Assembly (NCBI GenBank): GCA_012295275.1
Contig: CM022677.1
Coordinates: forward strand, 22,476,729 to 22,500,489
DNA: 23,761 nucleotides
From: Chrysomallon squamiferum
Taxonomy: Eukaryota; Mollusca; Gastropoda; Neomphalida; Peltospiridae
Reading direction: 5' to 3'
The position numbers were made by a program, and so were the translations under genes. This document shows, piece by piece, positions 9,427-23,761 of the stretch. The stretch's first letter is position 1, and each line of letters begins with the position of its first letter. The notes under the pieces are model-generated. The model did no database searches. It worked only from the letters and a program-made list of their open reading frames with translations, and was not told the origin of the DNA.

Positions 9427-11657
9427 AAGAAAGAAATTGGAGAGAGCTGTTTAGAAAGAGGAGACTGCAGAAACTCTGAAGCTGAATGTTATAAAGGAGT
9501 TTGTTTTGTAAAGAAAGACATTGGAGAGAGCTGTTTAGAGAGAGGAGAATGCAGAAACTCTGAAGCTGAATGTTATAGAGGAGTTTGTTTTGTAAAGAAA
9601 GAAATTGGAGAGAGCTGTTTAGAAAGAGGAGACTGCAGAAACTCTGAAGCTGAATGTTATAAAGGAGTTTGTTTTGTAAAGAAAGAAATTGGAGAGAGCT
9701 GTTTGGAAAGAGGAGACTGCAGAAACTCTGAAGCTGAATGTTATAAAGGAGTTTGTTTTGTAAAGAAAGAAATTGGAGAGCTGTTTAGAGATAGGAGAAT
9801 GCAGAAACTCTGAAGCTGAATGCTATAAAGGAGTTTGTTTTGTAAAAAAAAACTCTGAAATTGGAGAGAGCTGTTTAGAGAGAGGAGAATGCAGAAACTC
9901 TGAAGCTGAATGTTATAAAGGAGTTTGTTTTGTAAAGAAAATGAAATTGGAGAGAGCTGTTTAGAAAGAGGAGAATGCAGAAACTCTGAAGCTGAATGCT
10001 ATAAAGGAGTTTGTTTTTTTGAAAAAAGAAGCTCGGCGATGTTTGTTTCGAAGATGGCGATTGCGAAGACGTGATGGCAGTCTGTCACAATGGCGTGTGT
10101 TTTGTGAAGAAACGTCTGGGTGAATCTTGCGACGACAAATCGGACTGTGCTAACGTGTTCGCTGACTGCCTGGATAACAAATGCTTCATCAAAAAATCTG
10201 CTGGCCAGTTTTGTTCTTCCACAAATCAGTGCAGAGACAGAAACGCAGAGTGCGTTCGAAACAAATGTTTTGTTCTTCGAGAAATCGGAGAGTCGTGCAG
10301 AGCGAGCGCTGATTGCAAACATCCGTCAGCCAGCTGCAAGAAACACAGGTGCACGCTGGACAGGAAAGTCGGAGAATCTTGCTCGGAAAGCTTCGAGTGC
10401 GCAGACGACAGAGCAGAGTGCGTGGGCGGAGTGTGCAGGGTTCAGAGGAGGCTAGGAGAACACTGTCAGGAGACCACTGAGTGTCAACAACACTTAGAAT
10501 GTAAGGAAGGATTCTGTCTGCGTGTCGTCAAGGAAGGAGAGAAATGTCTGCACTCTATTCAGTGTTCCGGGTTACTGGAGTGTGTCAATCAAACGTGCAC
10601 CTCTCTCGTCGAGGTGGGGGGAGACTGTGTGGGGACTGTTGCTTGTAGAGATCCTGATGCTGTGTGCAAGGGAGGTAAATGCAGCTGCCCTGACAATTAT
10701 AAGCAGATCACTTTGGATGGAGGGAAAGAGAAGAAATGCGCCCCGGAAGGTCAGTCTTTGTGACGTCATTTTAGGTAACGTCTGCATTACGTCATACGAT
10801 GTAGTATGTTAAAACATTGTTGGTTACGTATTTACTACAGTGATTATTACATCATCATTATGTTATATTTATCACATTCGTAAATTTAACTAAATATATA
10901 TTTAGTTATAAACATTTCGATTACTTCTTGTGAAAACTAGAACCTAAATTTTGTGTATATATAATTAATTTATTTCTATATTATATTGCATTTCATTATA
11001 TTATACTATATTAACTATATTATATTTATTATATTATACTACATTATATTATATTATATTATATTATATTATATTATATTATATTATATTATATCATATA
11101 TTCAGATGGAACAGGAAATACTGGAACGCCACATTCTTTAATACCTGAAGGTAAGTAATGATGATGATAATGACGTTGATGATTATGATGATAATAATAA
11201 TAATAATAACAACAATAATAATAATAGCTTCTTCTAAGATCAATTATATATATATATAAAGGTTGTATATCTAAATATGTATATACGAACGTAATTCTGG
11301 TCATCCAGTGTTAATCGTTAAACTGAAGCTAAGTGGAATAAGAACTGTCAAGCCAAGACACGTGATCGTTTATTAATTCGTTCACGAATCCATTTATCTG
11401 TTATTTCATTTGCTCCTTCATTAATCTGTTCGTTAATTCATTCGTCCGTTCGCTTGTTCGTTCATTTCTGTGTGACGTTTTGCAGGAGCTGTGATTGGCT
11501 CAGGAACTGTGGCTTCCATCATGTTTGTTGTCTTCATCGTCATCCTGGTGGTCGTAGTTGTACACCGCAGGCAAGTAGTCACCTGTCTTACTTTAATTAC
11601 ACAGCAGTTTCGTGTCAGTACGTCGTATATAACAATAATAATAATAATAATAATAAC

Positions 11658-11707
<50 letters not shown>

Positions 11708-12250
11708 CTATTTAACATGATTTCACCAATTTAATATAACCTGAAATCTGTACTATTAGTTGATAATGATGACGATGATAATGAACAGAATTGTGTGACG
11801 ATAATGATGAAACTGATGATGATTTATTAAAGTGATGATAACTATGAAAATGATCCTGATTATCGCATTATGATGATGCTGATGATGATTACGATGATTA
11901 CACTTTTCTAAAACATTTTTCTTCCTCTGTCTTATGAACAATGTCTGCTGATTTTGTTTTCTTGTTGACTTTTTTACTTCATCGTTTACGTCATGTCTTT
12001 CATAATATTACACAGATGCTGTTACACAACCCCGAGCAAACAACAGCACTCTACTTCAAGTAACATCTCGGAGAACGGAAGTGACGTAGGAACAGACATC
12101 TTGAAAATACCGCGACCTCTAGTGGCAAGCTGCCCCAGTTTGAGTCACGTGCAGACGTCTTGGGAAAATCCATCTTACGAGAGCGTTCTACCCGCCAGTC
12201 GCTTCTCGCATCTCCAAGGTGATGACGTCATGAGTAAATTCACGTGGTAG
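6262..12250 (+). CDS. Gene A: EB-like cysteine-repeat single-pass membrane receptor, 5'-incomplete
   Basis: Exons inferred by consensus and phase: array exon to 10749 (donor AAG|GTCAGT), 11106-11150, 11486-11570, 12016-12250. All junctions keep frame (phases 1, 1, 2). The encoded order is tandem four-cysteine repeats, a Gly/Thr linker, one membrane helix and an 80-residue tail. This predicts a type I plasma-membrane protein with a very long disulfide-rich stalk. The plan recalls CED-1/Draper/MEGF10-type receptors, whose NPxY tails bind PTB adaptors such as CED-6/GULP; that role is inference here. The N-terminus and signal peptide are not visible because of the gap. The array holds many frameshifts (see the array entry), so an intact protein cannot be read from this assembly. 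From 10029 to the stop at 12248-12250 the frame is clean. Gene B is its convergent paralogue. Confidence 0.7.
9427..10028 (+). repeat. Gene A type II array: 84-bp coding repeat
   Basis: About seven units follow with the same length and cysteine spacing but a distinct sequence: KEIGESCLERGDCRNSEAEC, then Y(K/R)GVCFVK. Sequons are absent (NSE replaces NSS and SCL replaces NCT). The first four or five units are in frame. Breaks occur at about 9775-9795 (lost bases in GAGAGAGCTG), 9847-9860 (extra AACTCT), 9940-9950 and 10013-10027 (T and A homopolymers). Confidence 0.9.
10029..10749 (+). CDS. Gene A: eight divergent EB-like modules (3' part of array exon)
   Basis: Open frame of eight non-identical modules of about 28 residues, each opening with a G-(E/D/Q)-x-C type motif (e.g. 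RLGESC, REIGESC, RRLGEHC). Spacing is about C-x5-C-x5/6-C-x4-C. The last module ends in a longer CSCPDNYKQ segment. Codon use and GC content are ordinary here, unlike the AT-rich homogenised units upstream, which suggests this is the slowly evolving core of the gene. The exon stops in phase 1 at AAG|GTCAGT; without splicing the frame hits TGA at 10761-10763. Confidence 0.85.
11106..11150 (+). CDS. Gene A: short linker exon (45 bp)
   Basis: Acceptor ATTCAG, donor GAAG|GTAAGT. In phase 1 it reads D-GTGNTGTPHSLIPE, a flexible juxtamembrane linker. The donor is a perfect consensus. Gene B has no equivalent exon: there the PE dipeptide before the membrane exon comes from the array exon. The introns on each side (10750-11105, 11151-11485) hold TTATA and AAT microsatellites only. 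Confidence 0.65.
11486..11570 (+). CDS. Gene A: transmembrane exon, GC donor
   Basis: Acceptor TTTTGCAG. It enters in phase 1 and reads GAVIGSG, then a helix of about 21 hydrophobic residues dominated by V, I and F, then HR, leaving in phase 2. The only donor that keeps the frame is AG|GCAAGT, the standard form of a non-canonical GC-AG intron. Gene B's membrane exon has the same phases and uses GTATGT. Confidence 0.75.
12016..12250 (+). CDS. Gene A: cytoplasmic tail exon with NPSY motif
   Basis: The acceptor TTACACAG enters in phase 2 and 77 codons run to TAG. Next to the membrane is HRRCC, with basic stop-transfer residues and a cysteine pair that could be palmitoylated. The middle is Ser/Thr-rich. 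NPSY is encoded at 12167-12178 within WENPSYESV, a canonical NPxY for PTB-domain binding or clathrin-mediated uptake. The last residues, FTW, loosely fit a class II PDZ ligand. No kinase, ITAM or other domain is seen. Confidence 0.8.
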
Positions 12251-12707
12251 ACATATATATATATGTATGTATGTATGAAGTTTCGCTTTATCACAGAAAT
12301 GGTGGAAAGAACGCACAGGGCGGGGCCAGGTGTGTCGTGAGGGGGAGGGTCGCTATCAGTCTATAGGAAGCAGTTGCAGTGTAGTTAGAATATTTTTTGC
12401 TGTATAAATAATACACGGCGAGTTGCTTGATGAGTTTTCTCTTTCGATCCAGTCAGAAGTAAAGCTGAAATATACTGACAGTGTGTACGATACTCATCTG
12501 TGTAGAACTGAACCAAGGTCATTAGGTTTGAGAGATCAAAACATCAGTGAATCTTCTAGAAAATTATATCAGTATGTTTCATATATAATCACATCATATA
12601 CACACATACATATATACATGTTCGTACGTACACATAACATACATATATATGTACATCCATACACAGATACATACAAATACACATACAGACAGACAGATAA
12701 GTAGCAA

Positions 12708-12912
12708 AGGTTGTGTTGATGGCTGAACGGTATAACGTCGTCCGCCTTCGCAGTGCGGGCAAATGGGTGTCACACGTTCGAGTCTCGTCAGCGGCATCTG
12801 ACGAGGTTTGTGAGGTCGTGACTGGACTTTGTCCTCCTGCGCCAGTGCGTTCCCGAATATTGTCTGTGTGAAGAGTCTATTCAGACATATATAAGACAGA
12901 AAATATTCAAAT
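12708..12912 (+). mobile_element. tRNA-derived SINE
   Basis: A box TGGCTGAACGG at 12720-12730 and B box GTTCGAGTCTC at 12776-12786, 45 bases apart, match Pol III internal promoter consensus. A SINE-like body follows, including GTGTGAAGAGTCTATTCAGAC. Flanks are AT-rich and the ends are approximate. The element lies 3' of gene A, possibly in its 3' UTR. Confidence 0.7.
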
Positions 12913-13106
12913 CCTAAAACATACACATACATTTCCATTATTCGGGTCGTTCTTGATTCATGCTACTATTCATTCTATAATATCACCCCCATCTACACAG
13001 GCGAACTTTGAAAAAGAATATGATTATTTATTGATATAGTTGTGTAGTGTATTCGTATTTTGTATTATCCATCGTGAATATATAAATGTACAGTATGATG
13101 AAAACA

Positions 13107-13483
13107 GAATATATGTTTTATGTATAATAATATAACATAAAAATGTTCAATCTGCTGAATACTGAATATATGTTTTATGTATTATAATATACTAAATACT
13201 GAATATATGTTTTATGTATTATAATATAACATAAACATGTTCAATCTGCTGAATACTGAATATATGTTTTATGTATTATAATATAACATAAAAATGTTCA
13301 ATCTGCTAAAACTGAATATATGTTTTATGTATTATAATATAACATAAAAATATACAGTGTGCTGAATACTGAATATATGTTTTATGTATTATAATATAAC
13401 ATAAACATGTTCAATCTGCTGAATACTGAATATATGTTTTATGTATTATATTATAACATAAACATGTTCAATCTGCTGAATTC
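13107..13483. repeat. About 57-bp minisatellite, roughly 7 copies
   Basis: Units begin GAATATATGTTTTATGTAT and contain CATGTTCAATCTGCTGAATA. Copies start near 13107, 13164, 13200 (after a shortened copy), 13258, 13314, 13370 and 13428. The rest of 12913-13106 is AT-rich with no gene seen. Confidence 0.85.
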
Positions 13484-13669
13484 CTGTTTATTTTATATTC
13501 GTGCTGGTAACGATCTACATTTTATTGTAATTAAAAATATTTATTTAATAATGCTGTTGTTTTCTTGTTGTCTTTTTCTTTTGTATTTTTTATGTTTTAT
13601 TACTATTATTATTTATTTGACTGGATTTTGTTGTGTTTTTTAATGGTGGTGATGATTTCCGGAATAAAA

Positions 13670-13981
<312 letters not shown>

Positions 13982-14010
13982 ACAAAACAAATGTAATCTG
14001 AGATAACAGT

Positions 14011-14301
14011 TTACTGACAGTTGCTGGACACACACGTGTTGTCTACTGGGTTGAAGTGACAGTTGTGTGCACACAGATACCGCTTCGCGCAGTTGCCGCC
14101 ATTGCGACCGAAATGATTGGCTACTTGATCAGCGATGCTGTCTGTGGAGTTTTCTGTCCCTGTTTCCCGACAGTCGCTGCGAAATAGTAATAAATACATA
14201 TATAGTAAACGGAATAACAGTATTAACAAAAACAATACTCACAACAACAATAAGAATATAATGATGATGTCTATAATAACAACAACAACAATTACAATAA
14301 C

Positions 14302-14369
<68 letters not shown>

Positions 14370-14936
14370 ATATACTGATGATTATGATAATGATATGATT
14401 ATAACCAGTGAAAGTAATATAAACAAATATCACTAAAACTATCTCTGTACCAATAACTTAACGTCAGTGAGACAACAATGATGAAATAAAACCAGCATCA
14501 ACTAAGTTTAAAAGTAAAAAAATAGATAAATAACACGTAATATATTTACACTCACAAATACAAATTATTAATAATGTTAGTTCTTTATTGCGTCATAAAC
14601 GAAATGACGTCATATCGTTTGTGACGTCACTATGACAACCAACCTCATTATTTTCGCCGCGTCTCTGTTCTCCTGGCTGCTCTGACAGCCAAACACGGCG
14701 TTGTAGTTGGAGATGCAGTGGAAATATTTGTCGCAGTTGGCGCATCTGACTTTCATCACTAAATTGTAAATTTCCGTGAAACGCTGTAGCGAGCAGTGTC
14801 TGTCTGACTGACTTTCAAACAACGCCGGCAGCATCTTCGTCGCAAGACACACCCACGAACCCAGCGTGGCGCTGTCGGACAGCTGGATACAAACCAGTGC
14901 AACTACCACAACGGCTACAAATGTCCCGTACTGCAT
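14011..14936 (-). CDS. Gene C: small secreted 12-cysteine protein
   Basis: Two coding exons on the minus strand: 14936-14644 and 14176-14011, joined in phase 2 (AG|C gives Ser), total 152 residues. The acceptor ATTTCGCAG is good; the donor GTTGGT is weak but keeps the frame and gives an even cysteine count. The ATG at 14936 begins a clear signal peptide with a VAVVVVALVC core and likely cleavage after SDSA. The mature chain of about 128 residues has 12 cysteines, including RCANC and LCAHNC, with FGRNGG before the eighth and one NST sequon. No membrane segment is present, so it should be exported. The cysteine layout is reminiscent of the con-ikot-ikot-like secreted family of gastropods, but I cannot confirm this, and a non-toxin secreted role is equally possible. 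The gene lies between the 3' ends of genes A and B. Confidence 0.65.
14302..14368. repeat. (AAT)n in gene C intron
   Basis: Trinucleotide run within the intron between the two coding exons of gene C (14177-14643), which is otherwise AT-rich and featureless. Confidence 0.9.
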
Positions 14937-14983
14937 TCTCAAAGACGTGACTTGTAGACGTATCCGCTGTATCTAGCACCTAA

Positions 14984-15014
<31 letters not shown>

Positions 15015-15037
15015 AAAAAAAAAAAAAAAATTAAATA

Positions 15038-15075
<38 letters not shown>

Positions 15076-15285
15076 CACATTAAAAAACAGAGAAATAAAC
15101 CAACAGCGAACAAGTAATAATTATATATGTGTGAATATAGAGACACACACACATATTGTCAGTAGTCGTGAATATACAGCATTATCACAATAAATGAAAA
15201 GGAGTGAAAGATAACTCACGTCAGCACTGTACAAAGACAGAAATGTGTTATCTGTTCAGAAACGCTGTAACAGCAAGAAAAACGT
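14937..15285 (-). other. Gene C 5' UTR with leader intron
   Basis: On the minus strand a leader exon (about 15285-15220) ends at GAC|GTGAGT, and an acceptor TTTATTAG ends at 14980, so 43 untranslated bases precede the ATG. The intron holds an AAT run and, next to the acceptor, an A/T-rich tract serving as polypyrimidine. The start of the leader is inferred from the TATA position. Confidence 0.45.
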
Positions 15286-15305
15286 GACTGTTACTTAAAC
15301 GTGTC

Positions 15306-15313
15306 CTATTTAT
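15306..15313 (-). promoter_or_regulatory. Candidate TATA box for gene C
   Basis: ATAAATAG on the minus strand lies about 30 bases upstream of the proposed leader exon, which has a good GTGAGT donor. The combined arrangement is more convincing than the box alone. Confidence 0.4.
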
Positions 15314-15654
15314 CAGTGTCGTGTATTTTTGTGACGTAGCGTGGTTTGTATAATTAATATCCTGAACAGTTAAGTAATAGTTTACTGTATGAATCAGTGA
15401 CTGTTATTTAAATTGTTTGTGTCTCTTAACTGTTAGAGTTTTGTTAATTATTATATCATGTATTTTATATAATTAATATACTGAGAAATTAAGTAATTTT
15501 ATTTAAATGTAGTGTCTCCTAACTGTTTTGTTTCGAGTCTGATTTATTGTGAAAATAATGCGACTGTTGAGCATTTTGTGTTTTACACTCACAAAGATAT
15601 GTATAAAGATAGAGAAGAGTTAAAGCGGATATCAGAGAAAGCGGAGAGAGACAG

Positions 15655-15757
<103 letters not shown>

Positions 15758-16747
15758 TTGTGTTGAGACTAGATGAGCTATTTGCTGATAGAAATACGGA
15801 ATAATAATTATAATAACAACAACAACAACAAAAAGAAGAAGAAAATGAAGAAGAAAAAGAACAACAGACACATTGATCTGAACACTAACACATGATAAAG
15901 GTTTACAGTGCAAGTTTTTTGTTTGTTTGTTTTTTTTTTTGTTTTTTTTTTGTTGTTGTTTTTTTTTTACTAGCCCACAATGAATATTATCTCTATCAGT
16001 AGTCCTGATTCAAATATGAAAATAGAATTTAGAGACTAATAACACATTTTAAGAAATTTCTAAAACAAATGTTATAGCACAAAACATACGTTACTTGTGT
16101 CGATGACCCTCACAATCTTATCTTGCTAAACTTAGATATCAGGAAAGGTTTTATTTTGTATTAGTATTTTAGTCCGTAATATACTAAATATTATAAGTAG
16201 TTCAGGGTGTGTGTGTGTGTGTGTGTGTGACGCAATATTTAATGAATACAAAACACATGAAATAATTTTTATTTTAGTAATGATTATTTCATACTGATAA
16301 ACTGTTCCAGTTAATTTGATAGAGATCTATGAAGTCATTCGTTAATTCTGTCTGTCATTCATTACTTCATACATTCATCGGAAAATCAGATTTTCTTGTT
16401 TTTTTATTTTCACCTGATTTAATCCTGAACGTAATTATTACGAAAACGATGATGATTTTTTTCTTATTGTTTTTTGTGTGTGTTTGGTTGGTTTGTTGTT
16501 ATGGATTATTAATGTACATGTTCATTTATTATTGTCATCTTTTCTACAATTGACGAAAGAATGCTGTCTGCCCATGCTAGGCGTACTTGGTCACAGACTT
16601 CTCCGAATGAAAACAAAAACGAACGCACAGAAAAGTAACAGTTGATATATATGATAGGTATAGACATTTTTTATAAATTACGTCATAATTATATGACGTA
16701 AAGAACAATAAAACAAATGATGCGAACTACTGAAGTTAGTTATAGAT

Positions 16748-16753
16748 TTTATT
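16748..16753 (-). terminator. Candidate polyadenylation signal of gene B
   Basis: AATAAA on the minus strand about 346 bases after the gene B stop. The intervening 3' UTR contains AAGGGAGATAA (minus strand, 17066-17056) and a CAC/TAC-rich stretch. Confidence 0.45.
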
Positions 16754-17098
16754 GCATTCAAATATACAAAATATATAAGTACATTCTGTGTTCTAAATAA
16801 TTGTATACAGAGAAACGTAGCAGTAGCAGTAGTGGCGATGGTAGACGCAGCGGTAGTGATACTGGTGGTGAAAGTAGTAGTAGTAGTAGTGGTGGTGGTG
16901 TGGTCGAGGTCGGAACATGCTGTCGAAACACATGTTCAGAGTCTAACTAAAAAGTGTTGACGTGTTTCTGCACGAATTTGATTTTTGTTTCTGTAGATGT
17001 GTTTGTTTTATAGCTGTGTTTCAGTGCGCATTTTCAACAACTGAAACTGAAGATTTATCTCCCTTCACTGTTTTAACTGTGTCTCTTTGTTGAAAACC

Positions 17099-23450
<6,352 letters not shown>

Positions 23451-23761
23451 CTGAAACATTACGTATGTACATACACCTTTTATATGAATATTCAATAGTT
23501 TGCTGTACGTGGACGTGAAACAGCAAAGAGGAAAAATTATTATTATCGTCATACTTTATTATTATGAAAGTTAGGAAGATAATAAAAAAAAACTGCTTGT
23601 ACACAAATCATATTTTAAGCAAATTACATTTTTCTAACAAACAAATAGACGATCGCTTGCAAATTTACGATACATATGTGACAATCGGTAAACACCTGAA
23701 ATGTTGTTTTGGTCAAACAGAGCAAATGCAAATTTCTATTACAAATATAACATGTTGATAT

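Noticed and set aside
6262-10028. CRISPR-like or satellite array
   Set aside because: Units are head-to-tail with no unique spacers, the genome is eukaryotic, and the units encode a cysteine module.
10120-10812. Overlapping plus and minus frames of 70-111 codons over the divergent modules
   Set aside because: Shadows of the real frame, which shows eight evenly spaced cysteine modules.
16329-16553. 74-codon plus-strand frame ending in a hydrophobic segment
   Set aside because: AT-rich, no splice or promoter context, composition like the surrounding non-coding DNA.

Overview
The window is eukaryotic nuclear DNA. It is AT-rich and intron-split with GT-AG splice sites, full of long microsatellites (ATT, GA/CT, GT, GATA), and holds one 200-N assembly gap. 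A TRIM-type NHL propeller, very long tandem EB-like cysteine repeats in transmembrane proteins, a tRNA-derived SINE and the AAGGGAGATAA motif together suggest a lophotrochozoan, most likely a mollusc (perhaps a gastropod). No species assignment is possible from the sequence alone.

Layout. 1-3567: non-coding, simple repeats and pieces of a dispersed repeat. 3635-4456 (+): an NHL-like beta-propeller ORF. 4528-4716 (+): a possible terminal exon with a GPI-signal-like tail, followed by a polyadenylation signal. 4783-6061: non-coding, with a candidate TATA promoter. 6062-6261: gap. 6262-12250 (+): gene A, a large transmembrane protein with about 37 near-identical 28-residue four-cysteine units, about 7 units of a second type, 8 divergent modules, a linker, one membrane helix and an 80-residue tail with an NPSY motif. 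12251-14010: SINE, minisatellite and GA tracts. 14011-15285 (-): gene C, a two-exon (plus leader) secreted protein with 12 cysteines. 15286-16747: non-coding. 17099-23450 (-): gene B, a convergent paralogue of gene A whose array has almost the same units, with a similar membrane exon but a tail of only about 13 residues. Its 5' end lies beyond the window.

A and B look like a tail-to-tail receptor pair. They share a homogenised ectodomain and the same intron phases around the membrane exon, but have opposite cytoplasmic designs: an NPxY adaptor motif in A and a short basic stub in B. By analogy with CED-1/Draper/MEGF10 receptors, A could be a phagocytic or scavenger-like signalling receptor and B a decoy or co-receptor. 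This is inference. Both arrays carry many frameshifts, mostly at homopolymers and close to the gap, so much of the apparent breakage is probably assembly error. A TGA in gene B needs separate checking.

Exon boundaries below were derived by eye from splice consensus and phase matching. They have no transcript support.
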